64,000 bases of DNA from CAVXDY01 sp963721335 (GCA_963721335.1 CAVRIV010000008.1:248001-312000); one strand, 5' to 3'. Positions 1 to 9,719 are shown, counted from the first letter of the stretch. Notes: generated from the letters alone by a model not told the origin. Program-made: numbers and translations.

Positions 1-541
1 CGGGCGTGATGGGGTGGCCGGGTCTCCGCTCGATCGAGGCCGGCGACCCGGTGATCTGCGATCTCGCGCCGCGTGTCGGCGGCTACTGGGGCGACTCCTG
101 CAACACCCTGGTCGCCGGAGAGCCGACGCCCGACTTCCTCCGGCTGTGGACGACGTCGAAGGAGGCCCTCGGGGTCGCCGTCGAGCGTCTCCGGCCCGGC
201 ATGACGGCGGGCGATCTCGACGCCGAGGTCCGCACGGTCATCGAGTCCGCAGGCCTCGACGAACCCGCTTGCACATCGGCCACGGCATCGGCACGTCCAG
301 CCACGAGTGGCCGCGCATCGTTCCCGGCAATCCGGCAGTGATCGAGCCCGGCATGGTCCTGATGATCGAGCCCGGCGCGTACGACCCTCGCATCGGTGGA
401 GTCCGCCTCGAGTGGATGTTCCTGGTCACCGACAGCGGCAGCGAGGTGCTGAGCCCATTCGAGCACGTCCTGGAGACGACCTCTGTGGGCGCGTCCGCGT
501 CATCCGCGGACGAAATCGCGGGACAAGGGGGAACGGAATGA
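1..541 (+). CDS. M24 (Xaa-Pro/creatinase-type) peptidase, 5' partial, frameshifted
   Basis: C-terminal pita-bread domain of an M24 metallopeptidase; the N-terminus lies outside the window. The metal-ligand pattern is readable: ICDLAP and GYWGDS supply the two Asp, HIGHGIG the His, IEPGAY and RLEW the two Glu. Members cleave X-Pro peptides or creatine-like amidines in the cytoplasm; the substrate here is unknown. The frame breaks near 265, between the segment ending AGLDEP and the segment starting RLHIGHGIG, by a one-base loss or two-base gain. The stop at 539-541 overlaps the ATG of the binding-protein gene (ATGA), so the peptidase belongs to the ABC cassette and may process an imported compound. 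Confidence 0.8.
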   Translation, partial: GRDGVAGSPLDRGRRPGDLRSRAACRRLLGRLLQHPGRRRADARLPPAVDDVEGGPRGRRRASPARHDGGRSRRRGPHGHRVRRPRRTRLHIGHGIGTSSHEWPRIVPGNPAVIEPGMVLMIEPGAYDPRIGGVRLEWMFLVTDSGSEVLSPFEHVLETTSVGASASSADEIAGQGGTE

Positions 542-1844
542 TCTCCGGCAAGAAGAGCGTCCGGCTACGACGGGTCGCCGCGCTGGCACTCGCTGCGGCG
601 GCGTTGAGCGTCGTCGCGGCGGCCTGCGGCGACGACGACGACACGGCCGGCAGCGACACCACCGCCGCGACCGGGTCGACGGGCGGCGACATCGCCCAGC
701 GGGTGGATGCGGCTCAGGAGGTCTGTCGCGGCGCCGGAGGATCCGCTCGCGGCGAAGTACTCGAACCCGCAGCTGCGCGAGTGGCTGCGCGGCACAGCAG
801 CTCGTGACCATCATCGAGAGCCCGTGGGGCACCGGGACGCGACGCCACGGGGAGCCGCGGGAGGCCCGTGGAAGATCGGCTTCTCGAACTCGTTCGCCGG
901 CAACGACGCCCGCCAGGACGTGATCCGGGCGATGCGGGACCAGACGGCGGCCTACAAGGAGGCCGGCCTCGTCAGCGGCCTGGTCGAGACGCTCTCGGAC
1001 GGCGACGTCGCCAAGCACAACAACCAGATCAACCAGCTCGTGCAGCAGGACGTCGACGCGATCATCGACCTGTCGCCCGGCAAGGACGCGACGACGCGCT
1101 GCCATCGACGCCGCCGGCAAGGCCGGGGTGCCAGTGATCACGATGGACGCGCCCGCCGAGTCGGACTACGCGGTCAACGTCACCACGGCGAACTACCTCC
1201 AGAGCGTCGAGTCCGCCGGCTGGATGATCGAGCAGCTCGGGGGCGAGGGCACGATCGTGACCGTCCAGGGCATCAAGGGCGAGCCGGGAAGCGAGATCTG
1301 GGAGGCGAGCGCCGCCTGCATGTTCGAGCAGTTCCCGGACATCGACATCCTGGCCAACATCTACGGCAGCTGGACCGAGCCGGTGGCCAAGGTCGAGATG
1401 CAGAAGGTGCTCACGACCAACCCGGGCAGCGACATCGACGCGGTCTGGGTGCAGGGCCCCGGCACGACGGGGGTCATCCAGGCGTTCGAGCAGACCGGCC
1501 GCCCGGTGCCCAAGTTCATGACGAACTTCGGGCAGAAGGCGGTCCTCGCCTACTGGCGCGACAACCTGGGCGACGTCTCGATGTACTCGGCCTCGCAGCC
1601 GCCCTATGAGTCCACCGTCGAGGCTTACCAGGTGATGATCCGCGTTCTGTCGGGTCAGAAGCCGATTCTGAACGCGGTCTACAACCTCGGCCCGCCGATC
1701 ACGGACGAGACGCTCGACCAGTGGGTCAAGCCGGAGGACGAGTGGCCCGGTTCGCGCGGCTTCGCGTCCATCCCGCAGGAGGTCTGGATGCCTCAGGACC
1801 TCATGAACGACTACTTCAGCAACGGCGAGCCGGTGCTGCCGTAG
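538..1844 (+). CDS. Sugar-type ABC transporter substrate-binding lipoprotein, frameshifted
   Basis: Periplasmic-binding-protein-like (Peripla_BP_4, RbsB-like) lipoprotein that captures a small solute outside the membrane. It starts with a basic N-region, a hydrophobic stretch and a lipobox ending VAAAC at about residue 25, then an Asp-rich linker. The mature part contains KIGFSNSFAG, a QLVQQDVDAIIDL segment and ITMDAPAES, typical of this fold. The reading frame breaks near 735, 790, 850 and 1098; joining the pieces gives one continuous protein ending in SNGEPVLP. It is followed by the matching ATPase and two permeases. The ligand could be a sugar, polyol or other small organic molecule; sequence alone does not say. 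Confidence 0.85.
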
Positions 1845-1922
1845 GACGGGCGAAGCGACGGTGCGGCGGTCGCACCGGCCCGGCCGCCTCGCGGCGGGCC
1901 AGCCGTCCGGACGGAGGTCAGC

Positions 1923-3522
1923 GTGGTGGGCACGGACCAGAGCATCGTTGACAACGACCACGCCCAGAGCGCCGAGCGGCCCGGCTCGGGCGCCGCCGGC
2001 CAGCCGATCCTCGCCCTGCACGGCCGAGGGCCTCGCGAAGTCGTACGGCGCGACGCGCGCGGTCGTCTCGGCGAGCATCCGTCTGTCGACCGGGCGGATC
2101 GTCGGCATGGTCGGCGAGAACGGGAGCGGCAAGAGCACGCTGGTGAAGCTTCTGTCGGGGGTCGCTCGCCCCGACGCCGGAACGATCACGGTGGACGGGA
2201 TCGAGCGGAGCGGCCTTCGCTCCTCCCGCGAGGCGACGGCCGCGGGGATCGCCACGATCTTCCAGGAGATCCTCGTCTGCCCCGCGCAGAGCGTCCTCGA
2301 CAACGTCTTCCTGGGCGAGGACGGGCTGGTCCGCTCCCGCGAGGACGAGAGCGCCCGCCGTGAGCGGGCCGCCGCCGTGCTGGAGCGGCTCAGCGGAAGC
2401 GCCATGGACCTCGACGCGCCCGTCGAGACCCTCACGATCGCCGAGCAGCAGCTCGTGACGATCGCCCGCGCACTCGTACGCGACCCGCGGATCCTGATCC
2501 TCGACGAGTCCACCTCGGCTCTCGACGTGTCGGACCGCGATCGGCTCTTCGCCCTCTGCCGGGAGCTGCGGGACGAGGGCCGGGCGCTGCTCTTCATCAC
2601 CCATCGCCTGGAGGAGCTCCTGGCCCTCGCGGACGAGATCCTGGTCATCCGGGACGGGACCACGGTCGCGACGCCGCGGACGGGCGGCGTGAGCCGGGAG
2701 GAGATCCTCGCGGCGATGACCCGCCCGGACCGTCCTCAGGGCCGGCCTCCCGGGCGCGCCCGCGTGCGACCGAGCGGCCGGTCGAGGCGACGGCCCGTGC
2801 TCGCCGTCCGCGGCCTCGACCTCGGCGCCGGAGGGATCGACCTCGAGCTGGCGCCGGCAGCATCGTCGGGCTGGCGGGCCTCGAGGGTCACGGCCAGGAG
2901 GGCGTTCCTCAGGGCGCTCGCGGGGATCGAGCCCGCCCGCTCGGGCGAGGTGCTCAGCCTCGAGGACGGCGTTCCGCGCACGATCACCAGCCTCCACGAC
3001 GCGGCCCGGTCACGCGTCTACTACCTGCCGCGCAATCGCGCGCGCTCGGGGATCTTCCCGCCGCTCTCGATCCTCGACAACTTCGGCCTGCCCACCCTCC
3101 GCGCGTCCAGTCGCGCCGGGATTCCTGAGCACGAGGCGCCTGCGCCGCCGGTTCGAGCACTGGCAGGACGAGCTTCGCATCAAGACGGCCGGCACCGGCG
3201 TCCCGATCACCACGCTGAGCGGCGGCAACCAGCAGAAGGTGCTGATCGCCCGCTGGCTGGCGGCCGCGCCGAGGATCCTGCTGCTCGACGACCCCACCCG
3301 CGGCGTGGACCTCCCGACCAAGGCCGAGCTGCACGAGCTGCTGCGACGCGAGGCCGACGCCGGGATGGCCGTGCGTGATGGTCTCGACGGAGATCGAGGA
3401 GCTGGCGGGGCTGTGCGATGGGGTGCTCGTCTTCCACGAGGAGCGCGTCTCGGCGAGGCTCGGCCGGCGCGGCGCTGACGCGGGACGCGCTGCTGCGCGC
3501 GATGTTCGGCGAGGCCGCATGA
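1923..3522 (+). CDS. Sugar ABC transporter ATP-binding protein, two nucleotide-binding domains, frameshifted
   Basis: MglA/RbsA-type ATPase with two fused ABC domains that powers the importer on the cytoplasmic side. Domain 1 has Walker A GENGSGKST, a modified signature around TIAEQQLVTIARAL and Walker B LILDESTSAL. Domain 2 has the usual degenerate A-loop (GLEGHGQE), signature LSGGNQQKV and LLLDDPTRGVDL. GTG at 1923 is chosen because GGAGG lies about 5-10 nt upstream. Frame breaks occur near 2028, 2850, 2895, 3120, 3373 and 3467; most are repaired by removing one base. The stop overlaps the ATG of the first permease by 4 nt. Confidence 0.85.
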
Positions 3523-4547
3523 GCGTCCGGGCGCCATCGCTCTCGGGCTCGCAGGACCCGATCGCCCGGCTCACCGGAGGGCGGATCGCCTGGGGCTGGC
3601 GTCGCTACCGCTACGCGGCGCTCGCGTACGGCCTCGTGCTGGTGCTGCTGGTCGTGAACGTGGCCATGTCGGAGGACTTCTTCTCCGAGGCGGTGCTCGT
3701 GCCGCTGATCGCGGGCGCCGCGCCTCTCGTGATCCTCACGATCGCCATGACCGTCCCGATGCTCTCCGGCAACGGCGGCATCGACATCTCGGTCGGGCCG
3801 CTGGCCGGCCTGGTCAACGTCGTGATCATCGCCGGGGTCATCGAGGGGACGCTGTCGTCATCGCCCGCGGTGATCCTGCCGGTGGTCCTCGGCATGGGGC
3901 TGCTGTCGGGTCTCGCGGTCGGCGCCCTGGTGGCCTACGGACGGATCCAGCCGATCGTCGTGACGCTGGGCGTCTACCTCGATCTACACCGCGCTGGCGC
4001 AGATCGTGTTCTCGGGGCGCAGCGGGCGGCCCCCGCGTGGCTCGCGGACCTCGGCGACCGGGTGGGGCCCGTCCCGGGCGGGCTGATCTTCATCGGCGCC
4101 GTCCTCGTGATCTGGCTCGCGCTCTCGCGCCTGCCCTTTCACCGGCATCTGTACGCCGTCGGCGACAACGACGTCGCCGCCTTCACCGCGGGCGTCCCGG
4201 TGTCCGTCGTGCGGATGGGCGCCTACGTGATCGCGGGGCTGTTCGCCGCGATCGCGGGCCTCGCCGTCACCGCGCTGATCGCCGCGGGGGACTCGGCGCT
4301 CGGCCCGAGCCTCACGCTCACGGCGCTGGCCGGCGCGGCGCTCGGAGGGACGAGTCTCGCCGGCGGGCGGGGCGGCGTGCTCGGGGGGCTCGCCGGCGGG
4401 CTGACGGTCTACCTGGTGCAGAACGCGCTCTCTCTGCTGGGTGTGGACAGCTTCTGGGTGACCTTCAGCTTCGGGGCGATCCTCGTCGTCGGCATCGCGT
4501 TGAACGGGATCCTCACCGGCGGCCTGAACCGGCGGCGGCTGACGTGA
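3519..4547 (+). CDS. ABC transporter permease 1 (RbsC/BPD_transp_2 family), frameshifted
   Basis: Integral membrane permease of a sugar-type importer. It is strongly hydrophobic, with eight or more predicted membrane segments, the family motif GNGGIDISVGPLAGLVN and a C-terminal GGTSLAGGRGGVLGG turn. ATG at 3519 overlaps the ATPase stop. Two compensating indels, near 3983 (extra base) and 4035 (missing C in a C run), leave a short wrong-frame patch in the middle; reading the other frame gives IYTALAQIVFSGRSG as expected. The stop overlaps the GTG of the second permease. Confidence 0.83.
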   Translation: MSVRAPSLSGSQDPIARLTGGRIAWGWRRYRYAALAYGLVLVLLVVNVAMSEDFFSEAVLVPLIAGAAPLVILTIAMTVPMLSGNGGIDISVGPLAGLVNVVIIAGVIEGTLSSSPAVILPVVLGMGLLSGLAVGALVAYGRIQPIVVTLGVYLDLHRAGADRVLGAQRAAPAWLADLGDRVGPVPGGLIFIGAVLVIWLALSRLPFHRHLYAVGDNDVAAFTAGVPVSVVRMGAYVIAGLFAAIAGLAVTALIAAGDSALGPSLTLTALAGAALGGTSLAGGRGGVLGGLAGGLTVYLVQNALSLLGVDSFWVTFSFGAILVVGIALNGILTGGLNRRRLT

Positions 4548-5571
4548 GCACCGACGCATCCGCTCCGCGCGGCCAGAGGGCACTGCGGTCCGCCATCGCC
4601 TCGTGGGATCGCACGATCGTCGCCCCGGGCAGGGCCCCCGCGCTTCTCGCGTGGGTGTGCGTGCTCGCCCTGGTGCTCGCCGCCACGGCCCTCATCGAGG
4701 GCTTCCTCACCCTGCCGTCGATCCGCTCGGTCTTCGCGCTGTGCGCCATCCTCGGCATCGCGGCGGCCGGGCAGACGATCGTGGTGATCGTCGGCGGCAT
4801 CGACCTGTCGATCCCCGCGCTCATGACGCTGACGCTCGTGGGCATCACGGAGCTGAACGAGCGGGGCTGGCATCCGGCGGTCGCCCTGCTCGTGCTGGCG
4901 GTCATCTGCGCGGCGATCGGCGCGGTGAACGGGCTCCTGTTCGACCCTCTTCAACGTCCACCCGCTGATCATCACGCTCGGCGTCGGCTTCATGGTCGCC
5001 GGGGCGCTCCTCGCCTGGACCGAGGGTAAGCCCGAGGGCGTCCCTCCCGAGTTCATCTCCAAGGCGGCGGCGGCCTCGAGCACCATGGGGCCGATCCCCC
5101 TGCCGCCCATCGTCGCGGTGTGGGCGGGGGTGGCGGTCGTGACGATCGTGATGGCGACGCGCACGCCCTTCGGGCGGCGCATCTTCGCCTACGGATCGAG
5201 CCCGAACGCCGCCGGCTATGCGCTCGTGCGACCCCGCCGGCTCTGGATGGGCGTGTTCGCCTTCAGCGGCCTCACCGCCTTCGTCGCGGGGGTGATGCTC
5301 GCCGGGTTCACCGGGCTACGGAGACCTGCGGGCCGGCGACCCGTACCTGTTCAACACGGTCGCGGCGGTGATCCTCGGCGGGACCTCCTTGCTCGGCGGA
5401 CGAGGCGGCTACGGCCGCACAATCGCCGGCACGCTCATGCTCACCCTCGCCCAGCTGATCCTCGTCGGCCAGGGGGTCGAGTCGTCGATGCAGCAGGTGG
5501 CGCTCGGCGTGATCATCGTCGCCTTCGTCGCCATGTACGGCCGCGATCTTCGCGTCCGCGACCGCGTGTAG
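4544..5571 (+). CDS. ABC transporter permease 2 (RbsC/BPD_transp_2 family), frameshifted
   Basis: Second permease of the importer, homologous to the first in layout: VGGIDLSIPALMTLT near residue 85 and GGTSLLGGRGGYG near the C-terminus are the paired family signatures. Two different permeases with one double ATPase suggest a heterodimeric channel. GTG 4544 overlaps the upstream stop. The frame breaks near 4945 (extra C before LFNVHPLIITLG) and near 5311 (extra C before YGDLRAGDPYLFN). The protein ends in YGRDLRVRDRV. Confidence 0.83.
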
Positions 5572-5624
5572 CCCGTCGGGGTCCTCGGACCGAAAACCTC
5601 GCCCATCCGCAGGAGCACTCAGAC

Positions 5625-6508
5625 ATGGACAAACTCATCATCTCGGTCGGGATCAACGGCGGCGAGCTGAGCCGGGCGGACACCCCGTTCCTCCCGTTGA
5701 CGACTGACGAGATCATCGACTCCGTCGTCGAGGTCCACGAGGCGGGCGGGGCGGTCGCGCACGTGCACGTGCGCGACGACGAGGGCCGGCCCTCGCAGGA
5801 CCTGGAGCTCTACCGAACCGTGGTGACGGGCGTCCGGGAGCGCTGCGACATCATCCTCAACCTCACCACGGACGTCCGCCGCGAAGGCGGCGACGCGACG
5901 CTCCGCCTCGCCCGAGATCGCCAGCTTCCCGGGCGGGTCGGTGAACTACAAGGGCTCGCTGCTCGAGGCGCGCCTGCCCGAAGATGCGAGAGCTCGCCAA
6001 GAGGACCCGCGAGTTCTCGGTCAAGCCGGAGCTCGAGATCTTCCACGAGGGGATGATTCACCAGTGCCTGCAGCTCGCCGCCGAGGGCCTCCTCGACGGC
6101 CCGCTCTACTTCCAGTTCCTCCTCGGGCTCGACGGCGGGGCGCCGCCCGACGCACGCTCCCTCATCCGGATGGTCGACTCCCTTCCCGAGGGCGCGGTCT
6201 GGGGGGTCGCCGGGATCGGCACCCGGGCCGGGATCGACATGGTCATGCTCGGCATGCTCCTCGGCGGGCACGTGAGGGTCGGCATCGAGGACCACACCGA
6301 GTACCTGCCCGGGCCGCCTCGCCACGTCCAACGCCGAGCTCGTCGAGCGCGTCACCCGCCTCGCCGCGGAGTACGGGCGCGAGGTGGCGAGTCCCGACGA
6401 GGCGCGAGCGCTCCTCGGGATCGGCGCCGCGGCGACCGGGTCCCCGAACTCGAGGCGCCGACCCCAGGCGAGGGCGCGCAAGCGAGCGGCCGAACCCCAA
6501 GGAGGTAG
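5625..6508 (+). CDS. BKACE (DUF849) beta-keto acid cleavage enzyme, frameshifted
   Basis: Member of the 3-keto-5-aminohexanoate cleavage enzyme family. Characterised members are zinc enzymes that condense a beta-keto acid with acetyl-CoA to give a CoA ester and acetoacetate. Zinc-ligand candidates are the HVHVRDDEGRPS motif and a later EDHTEYLPG motif. ATG 5625 follows AGGAG by about 9 nt. The frame breaks near 5915, 5953 and 6315, each by about one extra base. In the frame of the last segment there is no stop before the next gene, so the true end is uncertain; 6508 is the stop in the most plausible alternative frame. It links the importer to a keto-acid pathway, but the substrate cannot be told. 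Confidence 0.78.
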
Positions 6509-6512
6509 TGCG

Positions 6513-7537
6513 ATGAGAGCCGTCGTCCTCACAGACGTCGAGACCATCGAGGTGCAGGACATCCAGGTGCCGAGCCACGGTCCCGACGAGGTGCTGATCC
6601 GTGTCGGCGCCGGCGGGATCTGCGGCTCCGACATGCACGCCTACCGCGGTCACCACCCCTTCCGCCGCCCTCCCGTCGTCCTCGGCCACGAGGTCGCCGG
6701 TGAGGTGCTCGAGGTCGGCTCGCAGGTGACGGGACCTCAGGCCGGGCGACCGGGTGGCGGTCGAGCCACAGATCGCGTGCATGTCGTGCTCGCTCTGCCT
6801 TCGCGGGCTCACGAACCTGTGCCAGAGCGCGCGCCGACCGGGGCTCGGGTGGGGCGGCACGTTCGCCGAGTTCATGATCGCCCCTGAGCGCGTGGTCTAC
6901 CGCCTGCGCGACGACACCCCGTTCGAGCTCGGCGCACTGGTGGAGCCGGCGGCGGTCGCCATGCGGGCGTTCCGGCGAGGGGAGGTCCGCCTCGGCGATC
7001 GGGTGGCGGTGCTCGGAGCCGGACCGATCGGGGGGCTGATCGCGCACATCTCCGAACGCGCCCATCCGGGCGCGTCTGATGGTCAGCGACATCAAGCCCT
7101 TCAACCTTCGTTTCATCGAGTCGCTCGGGATCGAGAACGCGATGAACGCCTCCGAGATCGACCTCGTCGAGGCGGGGCGCGAGCTCACCGGCGGGGAGGG
7201 CTTCGACGTGGTCTTCGTCACCTCGCCCAACGACTCCGGGCTCATCGATGCCGTCCAGCTCGCCCGGCCGGGCGGCCGCGTCGTCCAGGTCGCGATCTAC
7301 GGGGCGTCAGATCCCGTTCGACGCGACGCAGGCGGTGCTCCGCGAGGTGGAGCTCCGAGCCTCGCTGACGTACTCGCCCGACGACTTCCGCCTCACCGCG
7401 CAGATGATCAGCGACCGGAGCCTCGACGCGGAGGCCTTCATCACCCAGCAGCTACGCGCTCGACAACGCGGCGGACGCCTTCTCGGACATCGCCGGGCGG
7501 GATGGACCACGTCAAGGTGATCCTCACGGTCGGGTAA
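6513..7537 (+). CDS. Zinc-dependent medium-chain dehydrogenase (sorbitol/threonine DH-like), frameshifted
   Basis: MDR-family alcohol/polyol dehydrogenase, cytoplasmic and NAD(P)-dependent. Catalytic zinc ligands are visible in GGICGSDMHAY and GHEVAGEV, and a structural-zinc cysteine cluster in CMSCSLCLRGLTNLC. The nucleotide-binding turn is VLGAGPIGG. ATG 6513 follows a strong AAGGAGGT site. The frame breaks near 6735 (extra A before LRPGDRV), 7060, 7302, 7449 and 7495; joined, the protein ends in DHVKVILTVG. It is the last gene of the cassette and would oxidise or reduce the hydroxy/keto group of the imported compound or its product; this role is inferred from position. Confidence 0.82.
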
Positions 7538-7597
7538 CGAGCCGCCCTTTACGCGCCGCCTTCCCGGCCGGAGTTGTCTCGCCCTGGCGCCTCGAAG

Positions 7598-8305
7598 CTA
7601 GCCCCTGGGTGGGGTGTCGTCCTCCTGGCGTAGCCCCGGGAGATTGACCACGGGCTGTCCGGCGTAGTCCGTGACCCTCACCGCCCCGCCGTCGATGGCC
7701 AGGCGCGCCAGGTGGATGCGCTTCTCGTTCGGGCGCAGCCGGTCGGACATCGCGAACTTCCCGAACAGCACGCGCAGGTGGGCCTTGACGGCGTCCACCG
7801 ACAGCCCCATCTCGCGGCCGATCTCCTCGTTGGTGGCGGGCGCGGCGAGGCCCCCGGCGACCACGACCGGGCGGCACAGCGCCACCAGGATGCGGCGCTG
7901 CAGGTCGGTGAGCGGCCCGGGCGGCTCGAATGCGCGTCCGGCGATCGTGCTCTTGCTCTGCCCGTGGGCGGGGCAGCGGAAGGGCATGCGCGTGTCGCCC
8001 ACGCGCAGCACGTCGTGGTCCTCCAGGCGCCGCCGTCCGACCACCCGCTCGCCGTTGACGAAGGTTCCGTTGCGCGAGAGCCCGTCGTCCGCCACCAGCC
8101 AGTCCCGCCCCAGCGGGATCAGCTCGCAATGGGTGCGGGAGACGCGCTCGTCCCCCTCGATCACGAGGTCGCAGTCGGATCGGCGCCCCACCACGACGCG
8201 CTCCAGCTCGGGGTCGAGGGCGAAGATGCGCTCGTCATCACCGCCGGCGCGAACGAGCAGGTACGCGCTCCCAGGACGTGTCGGGCGCGGTCCGACCGGG
8301 GTCAC
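7598..8305 (-). CDS. FHA-domain protein with C-terminal winged-helix HTH
   Basis: About 235 residues. The FHA phosphothreonine-binding domain spans roughly residues 35-100 (VVVGRRSDCD, VSRTHCEL, LSRNGTFVNG), followed by an HTH (about 120-210) starting LTDLQRRILVALCRP with the recognition segment NEEIGREMGLSVDAVKAHLRVL. This pairing suggests a regulator that reads a Ser/Thr-kinase signal and binds DNA; that is family knowledge, as no kinase lies nearby. GTG 8305 is chosen because a TACGTT hexamer sits 6 nt upstream with no SD. It is divergent from the small protein/BTAD/CxxC cluster. Confidence 0.82.
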   Translation of the reverse strand: MTPVGPRPTRPGSAYLLVRAGGDDERIFALDPELERVVVGRRSDCDLVIEGDERVSRTHCELIPLGRDWLVADDGLSRNGTFVNGERVVGRRRLEDHDVLRVGDTRMPFRCPAHGQSKSTIAGRAFEPPGPLTDLQRRILVALCRPVVVAGGLAAPATNEEIGREMGLSVDAVKAHLRVLFGKFAMSDRLRPNEKRIHLARLAIDGGAVRVTDYAGQPVVNLPGLRQEDDTPPRG

Positions 8306-8311
8306 CGCGCG

Positions 8312-8317
8312 AACGTA
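8312..8317 (-). promoter_or_regulatory. -10 element TACGTT, leaderless FHA gene
   Basis: Minus-strand TACGTT fits the actinobacterial TANNNT -10 and ends 6 nt before the GTG of the FHA gene. There is no Shine-Dalgarno, so transcription would begin at or next to the start codon. Confidence 0.5.
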
Positions 8318-8455
8318 GCACCACCGCCCGCTTCCCGGTGTGCGAGACGGCGGTGAGGGGAGGCCACACCTAGGGCCTCTATCGCGCGCGCGGGGCCGGC
8401 CGGACACTGGGCGGGCATGTCCACCCGTGGGGCCGAGAGGCCAAGGAGAGCTCAA

Positions 8456-8677
8456 GTGTCACGCCATCTCCACCTCGTTACCCGTGACGACCACCAGCAG
8501 CGCGCCGACCATCCGGCGGACGGCTGGGACGACGACGCCCTCGCGTCCGAGTTCCCGCCCGGCTGGGACGACTACGCCGCGGCGCGCCGGCGCTTCCTCG
8601 CGCGCGTCGCCAAGCGGCCGGCGAACCCGGTCGAGCGCGAGCTGCTCGAGGACGGAGAGGACCGGCCGTGGCTCTGA
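8456..8677 (+). CDS. Small acidic protein of unknown function
   Basis: 73 residues from GTG 8456, which has AAGGAGA 7 nt upstream; an in-frame ATG at 8417 lacks a good site. It is soluble, Asp/Trp-rich in the middle (DGWDDDALASEFPPGWDD), has a basic RRRFLARVAKRP patch and ends in EDRPWL. I recognise no family. Its 3' end overlaps the GTG of the BTAD regulator by 10 nt, so the two are translationally coupled. This suggests a partner or modulator of the regulator, which is inference only. Confidence 0.65.
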   Translation: MSRHLHLVTRDDHQQRADHPADGWDDDALASEFPPGWDDYAAARRRFLARVAKRPANPVERELLEDGEDRPWL

Positions 8678-9495
8678 GCGCCCCACCGGCGCCGGCCGAG
8701 GCCGTCGCCCAGCTCGCCGTCGCCGGCCTCGGGCCGCTCCGCATCGAGATCGACGGCCTGCCCGTGCCCTTCCGGGCGGGCCGTCGCGAGCGCGGGGTCT
8801 TCCAGTACCTCCTGATGCACCGCCGCCGGCCCGTCGCCCGCGAGGAGCTGACCGAGGTCTTCTGGCCGGGCTCGTCCCCCTCGCACGGCCGCAACAACCT
8901 GAACGTCTCCATCTGGGGGCTGCGCAACCGTCTGCGTGAGCCGCTCGGCGGGCGCTCGGTGTGCGTCTTCGACGGCGGCGCCTACCGGCTCGATCCGTCG
9001 CTCGTGGTCCACGTGGACGCAGAGGAGCTGGAGAGGCTCGCCGCCGCGGCCCGGGTCCGCCGGCGCGCGGGGGACATGGAGGGCGCCGCGGCCGACCTCC
9101 GCGCCGCTGTGGCGCTGTACGCCGGCGACCTCTTCGAGGAGGACCGCTACGAGGCGTGGATCGATCCCTTCCGCCGGGATCTCGCCGACACCCATCTCGC
9201 GACCATCACCGACCTCGCCGAGTGCGAGCGCCGGCTGGGAGACATCGGGACCGCCATCGGCCTGTGCCGCCGAGGCCTCGCCCTCGAGCCCGAGCGCGAG
9301 GACCTCCACCGGCTGTTGATGCGGTGCTACGCCCAGGCCGGCCAGCGCTCCCTGGCGCTCCGGCAGCTCGGCCTCTGCGCCGAGGCGGTGCGCTCCCTCG
9401 GCGCCGAGCCGGCCGCTGAGACGGTGGCGCTCGGCGAGCGGATTCGCCGGGGCCAGCCCCCTCCCATCGAGGCGGCGGAGACGTGGCGAGCCTGA
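8668..9495 (+). CDS. BTAD (SARP-like) transcriptional regulator
   Basis: About 275 residues. An N-terminal OmpR-like winged helix (residues about 20-100, with ARRPVAREELTEVFWPG-like and NNLNVSIWGLRNRL segments) is followed by a bacterial transcriptional activation domain of TPR-like helices (about 110-255, including EDRYEAWIDPFRRDL and a LEPEREDLHRLLMRCY helix pair). It lacks the ATPase and sensor domains of large SARPs. GTG 8668 overlaps the small upstream gene. It is probably an activator; targets are unknown, with the divergent FHA gene and its own cluster the nearest candidates. Confidence 0.85.
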   Translation: MALSAPPAPAEAVAQLAVAGLGPLRIEIDGLPVPFRAGRRERGVFQYLLMHRRRPVAREELTEVFWPGSSPSHGRNNLNVSIWGLRNRLREPLGGRSVCVFDGGAYRLDPSLVVHVDAEELERLAAAARVRRRAGDMEGAAADLRAAVALYAGDLFEEDRYEAWIDPFRRDLADTHLATITDLAECERRLGDIGTAIGLCRRGLALEPEREDLHRLLMRCYAQAGQRSLALRQLGLCAEAVRSLGAEPAAETVALGERIRRGQPPPIEAAETWRA

Positions 9496-9719
9496 GGCCC
9501 ACCGCATCCGCGACCCCTGTGGTCTGGGCCCCGTGCCCGACCTGCTGGGGGCAGCGGCGGATCCTGTGCCGTCCCGAGGGCCGGGGATGGGCGTTCGTCT
9601 CCTGCTACGGATGCCTCGGGGTGGGAGAGGTTCTCCAGCCGGCCCGCGAGACCCCTCTGCCGAGGGCCGGCGCCATCCCGGGGCCGGGCGTCCGGCACCC
9701 ACCCGACGCGGGAGCCTGA
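9483..9719 (+). CDS. Small CxxC zinc-ribbon-like protein
   Basis: 78 residues from GTG 9483, overlapping the BTAD gene by 13 nt. Two Cys pairs, CPTCWGQRRILC and CYGCLGVGE, resemble a DnaJ-type CxxCxGxG zinc-binding hairpin with a single module. The N- and C-terminal parts are low-complexity and Pro-rich. It may be a small zinc ribbon that binds protein or nucleic acid. Coupling to the regulator is the only functional clue. Confidence 0.55.
   Translation: MASLRPTASATPVVWAPCPTCWGQRRILCRPEGRGWAFVSCYGCLGVGEVLQPARETPLPRAGAIPGPGVRHPPDAGA

Noticed and set aside
1062..2663. Antisense open frame over the ABC genes
   Set aside because: Arg/Ser/Ala-rich sequence without a start context or domain, opposite to a clear ABC gene.
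6384..6887. Apparent read-through of the BKACE enzyme into the dehydrogenase
   Set aside because: The shared frame is caused by indels in the last 100 nt of BKACE. The dehydrogenase has a strong AAGGAGGT and ATG.
1..7537. Programmed +1 frameshifting
   Set aside because: The breaks have no common slippery sequence or stop codon, and several are compensating or deletions.
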